A stretch of DNA of 64,000 nucleotides from Pedococcus cremeus (GCF_900111375.1 NZ_FOHB01000001.1:62001-126000), one strand, 5' to 3'. Numbered from the stretch's first letter, positions 9,492-17,119 are shown. Notes: generated by a model not told the origin, from the letters alone. A program made the numbers and translations.

Positions 9492-9989
9492 CTAGGGCTG
9501 CTTGCCTGCGGCAGGCGCGTCGCCGGGCTCGACGCCCGTGGCGTCACGCTCGGCACGCAGCAGCGTGATGGCGGCCTCGAAGTCCTCGAGGGAGTCGAAG
9601 GCCTGGTAGACGGAGGCGAAGCGCAGGTACGCCACCTCGTCGAGCTCGCGGAGCGGGCCGAGGATCGCCAGGCCCACCTCGTGGGCGTCGATCTCGGCGT
9701 GTCCCGCCTGTCGGATGCACTCCTCGACCCGCTGGGCCAGGAGCGCGAGGTCGTCCTCGGTGACCGGCCGGCCCTGGCAGGCCTTGCGGACCCCGGCGAG
9801 GACCTTGGAGCGGCTGAACGGCTCCGAGGCGCCCGAGCGCTTGACCACGGTGAGGCTCGCGCTCTCGATGGTGGTGAAGCGGCGGCCGCACTCCGGGCAC
9901 TGGCGGCGACGGCGGATCGAGCTGCCGTCGTCAGTGGTGCGGGAGTCCATCACCCGGGAGTCGGTGTGGCGGCAGAAGGGGCAGTGCAT
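9492..9989 (-). CDS. nrdR: transcriptional repressor NrdR
   Basis: The 165-residue zinc-ribbon/ATP-cone regulator of ribonucleotide reductase genes starts at ATG 9989, five bases after AAGGAG. The N-terminus MHCPFC...CPECGRRF supplies the four zinc-ribbon cysteines. Residues about 46-136 are the ATP-cone ([20 protein letters not shown] onward) that senses ATP/dATP. Usual NrdR length is about 150-170 residues, with a short Pro/Ala-rich tail here. It is followed by nrdJ, its expected target. A candidate NrdR box lies upstream at 10117-10132. Confidence 0.97.
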   Translation of the reverse strand: MHCPFCRHTDSRVMDSRTTDDGSSIRRRRQCPECGRRFTTIESASLTVVKRSGASEPFSRSKVLAGVRKACQGRPVTEDDLALLAQRVEECIRQAGHAEIDAHEVGLAILGPLRELDEVAYLRFASVYQAFDSLEDFEAAITLLRAERDATGVEPGDAPAAGKQP

Positions 9990-10116
9990 GTGGGGCTCCT
10001 TCCGCTGCGCTTCTCGACGTTCTCCCTGGGGACGACCATGTGGACCGTCTGGGGACAATCTGTGGGTAACCGGCCTCCGCCTGTGAACTACATGTGGACG
10101 AATGACAACGGTGTAA

Positions 10117-10132
10117 CCACTAGATGTAGGGA
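10117..10132. promoter_or_regulatory. candidate NrdR box upstream of nrdR
   Basis: CCACTAGATGTAGGGA resembles the near-palindromic NrdR box (CACTAnATnTwGTG-like, recalled from actinobacteria). A second, weaker half (GATATCTTGT) follows at 10131-10140. It is an AT-rich island in GC-rich DNA, about 130 bases upstream of the nrdR start. Box spacing differs from the usual tandem pair, so this is tentative. Confidence 0.4.
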
Positions 10133-10336
10133 TATCTTGTCCCACCCCGCCCCCCGATGCAAGCGGCTCGCTCAAACATCGTCCGAACGATGTATCGCCG
10201 CAGGTCAGGGGCGTGGGAGGCGCGCCGCGCCGTGACGGATGAGGCTCGTGTGACGCGTTCCGCGACCCTACATGTGGGGTGTGGGCGCCGGTCCCGACCC
10301 CCACATGTGGTGGACAAGTGGGGGTGCACAAGCGGC

Positions 10337-10368
10337 GGTATGCCGCGTGGCCGGCCCCGCGGCATACC
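10337..10368. repeat. 10-bp inverted repeat with GTATGCCG arms
   Basis: Perfect arms GGTATGCCGC (10337-10346) and GCGGCATACC (10359-10368) flank a 12-base loop. It is almost the same element as the hairpin at 9451-9487, so two related palindromes flank nrdR. Confidence 0.7.
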
Positions 10369-10396
10369 TCGCCTGGCTGCGACCCGGGCCTCCCCC

Positions 10397-10458
10397 GTCG
10401 ACACGCTGGGAAAGGGCCCTTCAACGGCCACCGAAGGGCCGTTTCCCAGCGTGTCGAC
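10397..10458. repeat. 26-bp near-perfect hairpin
   Basis: Arms 10397-10422 and 10433-10458 are complementary at 25 of 26 positions, with a 10-base loop. The ends carry GTCGAC. It could terminate transcription from either side or be a remnant of a mobile palindrome; no T-run follows. Confidence 0.75.
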
Positions 10459-10474
10459 GTCAGCAGGAGGAGAG

Positions 10475-10535
10475 CGGGAAGGGGGCGGGAAGGGGGCGGG
10501 AAGGGGGGCGGACAGGGGTCGGGAGGGCGGGCGGG
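10475..10535 (+). repeat. G-rich tandem tract (G-quadruplex potential)
   Basis: Three tandem copies of an 11-12 base unit GGGAAGGGGGC are followed by more G-runs, giving many GGG+ blocks with short loops on the plus strand, about 130-190 bases upstream of the GNAT start. Confidence 0.6.
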
Positions 10536-10542
10536 CCGCGCT

Positions 10543-10573
10543 ACTGGAGGATCGCCACCCGCGCGGTCTGGCG
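10543..10573. repeat. 31-bp direct repeat, copy 1
   Basis: The same 31 bases occur at 11303-11333, exactly 760 bp away. In copy 2 they encode the last residues ([10 protein letters not shown]) and stop of the lipoprotein gene. Copy 1 has no intact gene behind it and looks like a remnant of a third paralogue's 3' end. The repeats bracket the GNAT gene. Confidence 0.85.
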
Positions 10574-10666
10574 AGGGGCCAGTAGACGACGCGATCAGGG
10601 ATCACGTTGTCGTCTCCTGGCCCATCGACGGTGGGCCGTGTCGGCGGTGGATGCTTTGCTGAGGTC

Positions 10667-11272
10667 ATGGCCACCGCGACCACTGAGTCCACGTGGGAGA
10701 CGCACCCCGTCACGCCCGACCGGTTCGAGGACTTCGCCGACATCGTCAACAAGAGCCGTCGCGCCAACACCTGCTGGTGCCTCTCGCACCGGCTGAAGGC
10801 GAGGGAGATCACCGAGCTCGGCGGCACCGGCCCGGACGCCCGCGAGCAGGCGATGCGCCGGCTCTGCGAGCGCGAGCACCCGCCGGGAGTCGTCACCTAC
10901 CTCGACGGCACGCCGGTCGGCTGGTGCAACATCGGCCCGCGCTCGGAGATCACCCGCCTCGCGCAGTCCAAGCTCATCCCGCCCACCGACGACCTGCCCG
11001 TCTGGAGCATCGTCTGCGTCGTGGTGCGCTCGGGCTACCGCAGGCGCGGCGTCACCGCTCCGCTCATCGAGGGTGCCGTCGCCTACGCCGCCAGCCACGG
11101 CGCCCCGGCCGTCGAGGCCCACCCGGTCGACCCGCAGGGCCGGATGGACCTGACCATGGCTTTCGTCGGCACCAGGAAGATGTTCGAGCGGGCCGGTTTC
11201 CGCGTCGTGGGCCGCACCGACGCGATCGCAGGCGGTATGCCGCGGCTCACCATGCGCCGCGACCTCACCTGA
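10667..11272 (+). CDS. GNAT family N-acetyltransferase
   Basis: The 201-residue product has the acetyl-CoA-binding segment VWSIVCVVVRSGYRRRGVTAPLIEGAV (motif A R/Q-x-x-G-x-G/A as YRRRGV), followed by a C-terminal KMFERAGFRVVGRTD typical of the fold. The substrate is not evident. A conserved-looking NTCWCL segment near residue 32 is seen in a subgroup of these proteins. The ATG at 10667 is chosen over an upstream GTG frame that would add low-complexity residues; GAGG sits just before it. It lies between two copies of a 31-bp direct repeat. Confidence 0.85.
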   Translation: MATATTESTWETHPVTPDRFEDFADIVNKSRRANTCWCLSHRLKAREITELGGTGPDAREQAMRRLCEREHPPGVVTYLDGTPVGWCNIGPRSEITRLAQSKLIPPTDDLPVWSIVCVVVRSGYRRRGVTAPLIEGAVAYAASHGAPAVEAHPVDPQGRMDLTMAFVGTRKMFERAGFRVVGRTDAIAGGMPRLTMRRDLT

Positions 11273-11300
11273 CCGGACGCGCGACCGGTCCTCCGAAGGG

Positions 11301-11948
11301 TCACTGGAGGATCGCCACCCGCGCGGTCTGGCGGCCGTTGCCGTCGTCCTGGCCGACCCACCCGATGGCGAACGGCGCGACGTGCCGCAGCCCGATCGTC
11401 CAGGTGAAGACACGGTCGCTGAACCCGGTCTGCACGCCCTCGACGACGTTGCGCGCTCCCCCGGAGCGGAAGCGGTAGACGGCGAAGACGGGGTCGTAGC
11501 GCGCCCCCTCCGCGTCGGTCATCGCCGGGGGCATCGAGACCGCGTCGACCGGCGAGCACCGCACCCGGAGGAACGCACGCCCGCCGATCGGGATCACGTC
11601 GTTGGTGATGTCCTCGATGATCGGCGGGTCGACGTAGACGGCGACGCACCGCGGGGAGCCACCGGTGAAGTCGAGCCAAACGATGTCGGTGCCGTCGTCA
11701 CCGTCGGCCGCCGCGCCGCCGGTCGCCACGGTGTAGTGCCCCATCGGCTGGACCCCGGAGACCACCGGGCCGAAGCTCATGCCCGCCGGGGCGCCGGGTG
11801 ACGCGGTCGGTGCACCGGTGGCTGCCCCCTCGGGGACCGCGTCCGCGCCGGACGACGAGGACGGGGGCGAGCCGGCGACGCAGCCGGCCGCCAGCAGGGC
11901 ACCCACGGAGGTGGTCAACATCCGTCCGAGGCTGCGCCCGGATCCCAT
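11301..11948 (-). CDS. secreted lipoprotein, AMIN-like domain (paralogue A)
   Basis: The 215-residue product has a signal peptide ending in a lipobox LLAAGC (Cys at about 22), a Ser/Ala/Pro-rich linker to about residue 55, then a beta-rich domain: SFGPVVSGVQPMGHYTVATG, DIVWLDFTGGSPRCVAVYVD, a RCSP motif, and the terminal GLRHVAPFAIGW...ARVAILQ. The layout resembles actinobacterial AMIN-like domain lipoproteins, which sit on the outer face of the membrane; that family link is from memory and tentative. A paralogue lies immediately upstream (11952-12668), so this is a tandem duplication. Function unknown. Confidence 0.8.
   Translation of the reverse strand: MGSGRSLGRMLTTSVGALLAAGCVAGSPPSSSSGADAVPEGAATGAPTASPGAPAGMSFGPVVSGVQPMGHYTVATGGAAADGDDGTDIVWLDFTGGSPRCVAVYVDPPIIEDITNDVIPIGGRAFLRVRCSPVDAVSMPPAMTDAEGARYDPVFAVYRFRSGGARNVVEGVQTGFSDRVFTWTIGLRHVAPFAIGWVGQDDGNGRQTARVAILQ
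11303..11333. repeat. 31-bp direct repeat, copy 2
   Basis: Identical to 10543-10573. Here it is the 3' coding end of the lipoprotein gene. Confidence 0.85.
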
Positions 11949-11951
11949 GGC

Positions 11952-12668
11952 TCAACAGTGCGCTCGGCCGCCCGTCCGCACAATGCCGTCCGCCCGCACA
12001 ATGGCAGGAGTCGGGCTACTGCATGACCACCAGCCAGGCACCCTGGACGCCGCCCTCGCCGGTCGCGCTCGGGCCGTCACCCCCGCCCAGGCGATGCCCA
12101 GCGGAGCGCGGTGGCGCAGGCCGACCGTCACGGTGAGGACCCCGGCTCCCCATCCCGTCACCACGACCTCGGCGATGTTGCGCGCGGTGGAAAAGTGGGA
12201 CTCGCCCCCGAGCCGGTAGCGACCTGACGCATCGAAGCGCTGGGAGGCCTCCGCCCCCTGTTCGCGCTTTGTCAGGTCGAGAGCGTGCACCGGCGAGCAC
12301 CGCATCCGCACGAAGGCGCTGCCGGCGACCTCGACCACTGCCCCTGTCTGCTCGTCGGTGATCGGCGGGGTGACGTACTCGGCCACGCACCGCGGTGCCC
12401 CACCGGTGAAGTCCCACCAGAGCTGGTCCATGCCGTGCTCGTCATCACCAAAGACGCTTCCACCGATCGCCATGATGTGGGCGCCTACGGGATCCACCGG
12501 AGAGGTCGCAGGCCCGAAGGTCAGGCCGGCGGGTGTGGTGGGCGCAGTCGTCGAGGTGGAACGCGATGTCGGTGAGCCGTGTCCCGATGTGGAGGACTGG
12601 TCCGTCGCCCCACAGGACCCGACGGCCAGCACGAGCGCCACAGCCGCGGCGGCCAACCCCTTCCCCAC
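11952..12668 (-). CDS. lipoprotein paralogue B with probable 3' frameshift
   Basis: The frame shown encodes 238 residues from a GTG at 12668 giving a signal peptide with lipobox-like AVGSC, then the same domain as its neighbour (QLWWDFTGGAPRCVAEYVTPP, RCSPVHAL, GLRHRAPLGIAWAG). After AWAG the reading becomes unrelated low-complexity sequence. One extra base in a run of five C at 12080-12084 (plus strand) would instead give GDGPSATGEGG...AWLVVMQ with a stop at 12016, closely matching the C-terminus of paralogue A. The gene is therefore either truly frameshifted or carries a sequencing indel. The start is uncertain; a TTG at 12689 is possible. Confidence 0.65.
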   Translation of the reverse strand: MGKGLAAAAVALVLAVGSCGATDQSSTSGHGSPTSRSTSTTAPTTPAGLTFGPATSPVDPVGAHIMAIGGSVFGDDEHGMDQLWWDFTGGAPRCVAEYVTPPITDEQTGAVVEVAGSAFVRMRCSPVHALDLTKREQGAEASQRFDASGRYRLGGESHFSTARNIAEVVVTGWGAGVLTVTVGLRHRAPLGIAWAGVTARARPARAASRVPGWWSCSSPTPAIVRADGIVRTGGRAHC

Positions 12669-12888
12669 GGCTTCAGCGTGTTCCCGCAAAAGGCACAAGG
12701 GCGCAGGGCCATTGGGCCTGCACCGTTGCGCCTGCCGAGCCGGTGAGGGCCCTGAGAGGAACGAGGACCCGCCGCCGTTCGGTGCTTCGCGGGCCCATCG
12801 GGTGGACGGACGTGCTACGCATCGCGCGGCAGGCGCGGACGAGGGCCGCCACCACGGCATACACGACCGTGCGGCGACCACAGGAGGG

Positions 12889-13008
12889 TCACAGGGCGGG
12901 CACAGGTACGCGCTGCTGCGCAGGGCCGCTCGCCACCGGCCGCGTGATCCGTCGCAGGTCGAAACAGCCACGCGTCACCTCGAGGGCGTGCGCTCTCGGA
13001 GCAGTCAT
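12889..13008 (-). CDS. small ORF, 39 residues, strong ribosome-binding site
   Basis: An ATG at 13008 is preceded by GCGGAGGT with five-base spacing, a near-ideal Shine-Dalgarno. The peptide begins MTAPRAHALEVTRGCFDLRR and ends in PVPAL. The RGCFDLRRI segment faintly recalls short actinobacterial leader peptides with an R-x-V-D-L-x-R-V core, but no Cys/Trp/His run and no terminator were found. No family recognised. It lies upstream of lipoprotein B and divergent from the 13097 gene, in an otherwise gene-free 430-bp stretch. Confidence 0.35.
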   Translation of the reverse strand: MTAPRAHALEVTRGCFDLRRITRPVASGPAQQRVPVPAL

Positions 13009-13096
13009 TAGGACCTCCGCTCGTTGAACCCGCGGCGACGACGCGCGGAGGCTGGCAGGTGAGCAGGGGGCCGTCGCAGACCACGGAGGTTCATCC

Positions 13097-13603
13097 ATGA
13101 GCGAGCTCACCATCGACAGGCGGCAGGCCGTGCGGGCCGCCGCGGGAGTCGCTGCCGGCGGGATGCTGGTGGCGGGGGCAGGGGTAGGAGCGGCCGCCGC
13201 CAGTGACCGGCGCGACCACCACGACTACGGCAACGGCAGCGCCCTCTACGGGAGCTGGCTGATCACCCACCGCAACAACGCCCCAGCGCCACCCGAGGTG
13301 ACCAAGGCCATCATCAGCCTGATCCCCGGCGGGGTGCTGATCGCCAACGACATCGACCCGGTCGCGACGCCGGCCAGCGGCAGCTGGGCTTACCGCGGCG
13401 GCGGCCGGTTCGTCGCCACCTTCTGGGGTGGCTTCCCCGCCGAGGGCACCATGCACGCCGGTGTCTACCGGGTGCAGGCCCGCGGCCACCTGAACCGGGA
13501 CGGCACCGTCTCCGGCACCTTCCGGGTCAGCGTCTACCCCAAGGGCCAGCCGACCCAGAGCGCCACCGGCACGTTCGCCGGCAGCAAGATCCCGGCGGAC
13601 TGA
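13097..13603 (+). CDS. exported protein with Tat-like signal, function unknown
   Basis: The 168-residue product starts with RRQAVRAAAG followed by a hydrophobic Ala/Gly/Val stretch to about residue 36, consistent with a twin-arginine or Sec signal. The mature part is about 130 residues and probably beta-rich: LYGSWLITHRNN, GGVLIANDIDP, GRFVATFWGGFPAEGTMHAGVYRVQARG, DGTVSGTFRVSVYP. These resemble lipocalin-like or allene-oxide-cyclase-like barrels seen in Streptomyces exported proteins, but I cannot assign a family. A GGAGG sequence precedes the ATG, and a terminator hairpin follows the stop. Confidence 0.75.
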   Translation: MSELTIDRRQAVRAAAGVAAGGMLVAGAGVGAAAASDRRDHHDYGNGSALYGSWLITHRNNAPAPPEVTKAIISLIPGGVLIANDIDPVATPASGSWAYRGGGRFVATFWGGFPAEGTMHAGVYRVQARGHLNRDGTVSGTFRVSVYPKGQPTQSATGTFAGSKIPAD

Positions 13604-13616
13604 CCGCCACGTGACT

Positions 13617-13648
13617 GGGGTGCGGGCGACCCCCCGGGCCCGCACCCC
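13617..13648 (+). terminator. hairpin terminator after the 13097 gene
   Basis: Perfect 11-bp arms 13617-13627 and 13638-13648 with a 10-base C-rich loop, 14 bases after the stop. Confidence 0.6.
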
Positions 13649-13695
13649 TCCCCCGAGCACTCCACGAGCGCTCCCTCGAACACCAGGAGCACGAC

Positions 13696-14610
13696 ATGAC
13701 TTCCACGTTGACCCGCACCGCAGCGGCCCTCGCCGTCGCGGCGCTTCCGCTGATCGCCGGAGCAACCACCGCCCAAGCCGGTGACAGACCGAGCGACGGC
13801 AGGCAGAACTACTGCAAGCACAAGAAGCACGAGGACGGAGCGAGCTTCCAGAGCATCGCTCCTCGAGACCAGTGCGACCCCCGTGACCCCAAGCCCCCGT
13901 ACAAGCCCCCGACCAAGGACCCGCGCGGCGACAGGCACGACGAGCACGGCACGTATGACCCCGCGAAGTACAAGGACAAGAAGCACGAGGAGCCACGACA
14001 CGAGGACTCGCGACACCACTACCCACGGCACGAGGACCCACGGCACAAGCCCCCACGCCACGAGCCGCCCAAGCACCACCGTCACCACGACGACGGGTAC
14101 AAGCACCACCACAAGCGGCACCACAAGGTCGCGACCGATCCGTGGAACGAGGTGCGCACCGCAACGGCCGCGTTCTTCTCGGTCGCTGCCGCCGAGCGTG
14201 CCGGCTACGCCCGGCCGCCAGCAGGTGTGCCGCTGCACGGCTGCATCGCCCAGGACCCGAACTCCAACAAGGCCCCGGCGATGGGGTTCCACTGGATCAA
14301 CATGAAGCTGGTGGACGCCAAGGTCGAGGCGACCAAGCCCGAGGCCCTGGTCTACGAGCCCAACAAGGACGGCAAGCTCGACTTCGTCGCGGTCGAGTAC
14401 GTCGTGCCGAAGGACGCCTGGGAGAAGGCCGGCAACCTCACGCCACCCAAGCTGAACGGCGTGGAGTTCATGCTCACCACCTCCCCGAACCGCTACAAGA
14501 TCCCGGCGTTCTACTCATTGCACGCCTGGATCTGGAAGTCGAACCCCGACGGCATCAACGAGCCGTTCAACCCGCGCGTCAGCTGCGTCTACGCCGGGCT
14601 CATCAAGTAG
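13696..14610 (+). CDS. exported protein with His/Lys/Pro-rich linker and conserved C-terminal domain
   Basis: The 304-residue product has a signal peptide (MTSTLTRTAAALAVAALPLI, cleavage near TAQAG), then residues about 33-145 dominated by His, Lys, Asp, Arg and Pro, with many RHEDPRHKPPRHE-type units. A C-terminal domain of about 155 residues follows, with PLHGCIAQDPNSNKAPAMGFHW, PEALVYEP and LDFVAVEYVVPKDAWEKAG. The MGxHW...PEALVYEP...VAVEYVVP pattern occurs in exported proteins of unknown function in many bacteria. The His-rich linker could bind divalent metals (inference). CACCAGGAG upstream supports the ATG. Confidence 0.75.
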   Translation: MTSTLTRTAAALAVAALPLIAGATTAQAGDRPSDGRQNYCKHKKHEDGASFQSIAPRDQCDPRDPKPPYKPPTKDPRGDRHDEHGTYDPAKYKDKKHEEPRHEDSRHHYPRHEDPRHKPPRHEPPKHHRHHDDGYKHHHKRHHKVATDPWNEVRTATAAFFSVAAAERAGYARPPAGVPLHGCIAQDPNSNKAPAMGFHWINMKLVDAKVEATKPEALVYEPNKDGKLDFVAVEYVVPKDAWEKAGNLTPPKLNGVEFMLTTSPNRYKIPAFYSLHAWIWKSNPDGINEPFNPRVSCVYAGLIK

Positions 14611-14875
14611 TCCTCACATCCTCACATCGTCCCCTGCAGCGGCAGGTCGGTCGGTGACGTGGTCGCCCCCGCCGCGCCCGGCCGGCCTGCCGCCCGCTGC
14701 TGTCCGCAGGGCCTTTCGCCTCTGACGTCGCTCGAGACCTCCTGAAGACTGGAGGTCGGGGACGTGCGCAGAGGACGCGTGTGGAGGACCGGCGCTCTCA
14801 CGATGGGGGTCTGAGGACGGTGCTCTGACAACGGTGCTCTGACGACGTCTGCCGACCGATCAGAAGGAGCGCCAC

Positions 14876-15334
14876 ATGAGCAGCACGAGCACCTACCGCG
14901 ACTCCTGGATCAACCCCCGGCTCAAGATCTCCGCACTCTGGGTCTCCATGCTGTTCGTCTTCGTCTACGTGGACCTGTTCGGCCTGTACCGCGCCGACGT
15001 CCGTGCCGACCTCGAGGCGGGCAAGATCTCCGCGTTCTCCATCGGCCAGGGCTACCTCCTGGGCGTCATCGTCTACGTCGCGCTGCCCAGCCTGATGGTG
15101 TTCCTCAGCCTCGTCCTGCCCGTGAAGATCACGCGGACGGCCAACATCGTCCTGGCGGTCCTCTACGCCGTCACCGTCGCGGGAAGCGCGATCGGCGAGT
15201 GGAGCTACTACATCCTCGGCAGCGCCATCGAGGTCGCCCTGCTCGCGGGCATCGCCTACTACGCCTGGACCTGGCCGAAGGCGGTCAGCGAGAGCGCCAG
15301 CACGACGCACGAAGCCCGGGTCCGCGCCGGCTAG
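14876..15334 (+). CDS. DUF6326-like four-helix membrane protein
   Basis: The 152-residue integral membrane protein shows four hydrophobic segments: ISALWVSMLFVFVYVDLFGLY, the VIVYVALPSLMVFLSLVL region, IVLAVLYAVTVAGSAIG and YILGSAIEVALLAGIAYYAW. The ISALWVSMLFVFVYVDLF start is characteristic of the DUF6326 family (assigned from memory). Function unknown. AGAAGGAGCGCC precedes the ATG. The 265-bp spacer before it contains a 12-bp direct repeat CGGTGCTCTGAC (14818 and 14835 region) and nothing else I can support. Confidence 0.75.
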   Translation: MSSTSTYRDSWINPRLKISALWVSMLFVFVYVDLFGLYRADVRADLEAGKISAFSIGQGYLLGVIVYVALPSLMVFLSLVLPVKITRTANIVLAVLYAVTVAGSAIGEWSYYILGSAIEVALLAGIAYYAWTWPKAVSESASTTHEARVRAG

Positions 15335-15381
15335 CGCCACCTGCACGAGACGCGTGGGCGCTCATCGGTCCACCGGCCCGG

Positions 15382-16947
15382 TCAGAGCTGCCCGGCGTAC
15401 ATCCCGTGCCGCGCCAGCGGACCGAGCAGCTCGCGCTCCTCGTAGGAGAAGTGCGAGAGCAGTGTGTCGGTCATGAGGTCGACCGCCGCGCGCAGCCGCT
15501 CGTGGTCGCCCGGGTGGGCCACCAGCTCGACGAGCGCCCGGTCGACCCCCTCGAGCACCTCGTGGATGACGTGGTGCTCCTCCACCAGCCTGTCGACCAC
15601 CGGTGCCAGTGACGGCTCGGTGCGGCGCAGGTGCGGGAAGATGCCCTCGTCCTCGAGCGTGTGGTGCTGGGTGACGATCCGGCAGTAGGCCTGGCAGAAG
15701 CCACCGAGCGTCCAGTCGTTCTGCCGCAACGACATCCGGTTGATCTCCGAGCGTGCGCTGCCGATGTCACGCGCCCCCTCGACCACCTGCTCGACGATGT
15801 CGCGCACCTTGCCGAGCTCCGCTCGCAGCGCGTCGTGCACGTCCACCAGGTGCTGGCTCACCTGCCGACCACGGTCGGTGTATGCCGTGTCCGCCACCTC
15901 GGGCGCCGACGGGCGCGCCGCCTCGTCCCACGGCATACCGGCGCTGAGGCGCGTGCCGGGGTCGGGTGTCGGCTCGACGCCCAGCTGTGCCGTCTCCGGC
16001 GTCGCGGTGACCACGGATTCCCTTGTGCTGCCGTTGTTCTCGGAGAGCTCCTCCGGTCGGTCCGAGGAGGCCGACGTGGGCGGCGGCTCCACGCCGAGCC
16101 GCTCCGCCTCGACCAGCTCGCGCACCTCGGGCGCCACCACCTGCCCGACGTGCTGGAGCAGCCCTGGGTCGTCGCCCGCCACGATGAACGCGGAGACGCC
16201 GTAGGCCAGCGCCAGCTCGGCGAGCAGCTCGGGCTCGAGCTCGCGCGGACCGATGTTGAGCAGGCGTCGCACGTCGGCGGGGTGTCGCCCGGCGGCCAGA
16301 GCCGCCTCGTCGATGACCGCGTTCCCCCGGCCGATCGCCTCCACCCCGCCGAGGTAGGACAGGCTCGGCAGCCAGCCGTCGGCGAGGCGGCCGACGAGGC
16401 GGAGCATCCGCGGCTTGAGCGCGCCCACCCAGATGGGGATGTCGTGTGCCGGCGCGGGACCCCGCTTCGCCCCGACGACCCGGTGGTACCTGCCCTCGAC
16501 GCGCACTCCCCCGCGGGTGCCCGTGTCCCACAGCGCGCGGATCACCTCGATGGCCTCCTCGAGCGACTCCACCGCCTCACCGGGTGACAGGCGGCGGCCG
16601 CCCATCGCCTCGATCGCGTCCCAGAAGGCCCCGGCCCCGAGCGCGAGGTCGACCCGGCCGTCGCTGAGCAGGTCGAGGCTGGCGGCGGCCCTCGCGAGCA
16701 CGGCCGGAGGCCGCAGCGGAAGGTTCACCACGTTGGCGGACAGGCGGATTCGCGAGGTGCGGGCCGCGGCATACGACATCAGCGTCCAGGTGTCGAGGAA
16801 CGCCGGCTGGTAGGGGTGGTCCTGGAAGGTCACGAGGTCGAGGCCGGCCTGCTCGCTCGCCTGGGCGAGCAGCACCGCCTGCTGCGGCTGCTGGGCCGTC
16901 GGCGTGACGAAGCTGCCGAAGAGCAGGTCGTGTCCGTAGTCGCTCAC
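15382..16947 (-). CDS. LLM-class flavin-dependent oxidoreductase fused to a hemerythrin (HHE) domain
   Basis: The 521-residue product has two domains. Residues about 5-290 match the luciferase-like monooxygenase family (FGSFVTPTAQQPQQAVLLAQ, DLVTFQDHPYQPAFLDTWTL, LDLLSDGRVDLALGAG, IPIWVGALKPRMLRLVGRLADG), likely F420- or FMN-dependent. After an 80-residue linker, residues about 365-515 are a hemerythrin domain with metal ligands in VTQHHTLEDEGIFP, EEHHVIHEVL and LLSHFSYEERELL. The fusion suggests redox chemistry coupled to O2, NO or iron sensing (inference). It stands alone, convergent with the 14876 gene and divergent from the SDR. Confidence 0.88.
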   Translation of the reverse strand: MSDYGHDLLFGSFVTPTAQQPQQAVLLAQASEQAGLDLVTFQDHPYQPAFLDTWTLMSYAAARTSRIRLSANVVNLPLRPPAVLARAAASLDLLSDGRVDLALGAGAFWDAIEAMGGRRLSPGEAVESLEEAIEVIRALWDTGTRGGVRVEGRYHRVVGAKRGPAPAHDIPIWVGALKPRMLRLVGRLADGWLPSLSYLGGVEAIGRGNAVIDEAALAAGRHPADVRRLLNIGPRELEPELLAELALAYGVSAFIVAGDDPGLLQHVGQVVAPEVRELVEAERLGVEPPPTSASSDRPEELSENNGSTRESVVTATPETAQLGVEPTPDPGTRLSAGMPWDEAARPSAPEVADTAYTDRGRQVSQHLVDVHDALRAELGKVRDIVEQVVEGARDIGSARSEINRMSLRQNDWTLGGFCQAYCRIVTQHHTLEDEGIFPHLRRTEPSLAPVVDRLVEEHHVIHEVLEGVDRALVELVAHPGDHERLRAAVDLMTDTLLSHFSYEERELLGPLARHGMYAGQL

Positions 16948-17119
16948 AGGTCCACCTTCTCCTCATCGGGTGTGGCGCACAGCCGGGGGTCCTGTGCAGC
17001 CGAGTGCGGTCGGGTCCAACGACCCCTCGCTTCCCTCGATTCTTCTCCATAGCCTGAGCACGGCGCGGTGAGGGACACCGCGTGCACGGCGATGAACGCA
17101 GCGGAAGGGTTGGGAGCAC

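Larger units (their letters stand above)
9990..10666. other. 677-bp non-coding spacer with several structured elements
   Basis: No convincing gene is present. The spacer holds a candidate NrdR box, four copies of an (A)CATGTGG core at about 10035-10044, 10089-10098, 10269-10278 and 10301-10310 (the last is the perfect 10-bp palindrome CCACATGTGG), a 10-bp hairpin, a 26-bp hairpin, a G-rich tandem tract and one copy of a 31-bp direct repeat. Open frames here are low-complexity GC-rich artefacts. Confidence 0.7.

Noticed and set aside
9307-10666. Cobalamin riboswitch controlling nrdJ
   Set aside because: I found no B12-box consensus in either spacer upstream of nrdJ or nrdR.
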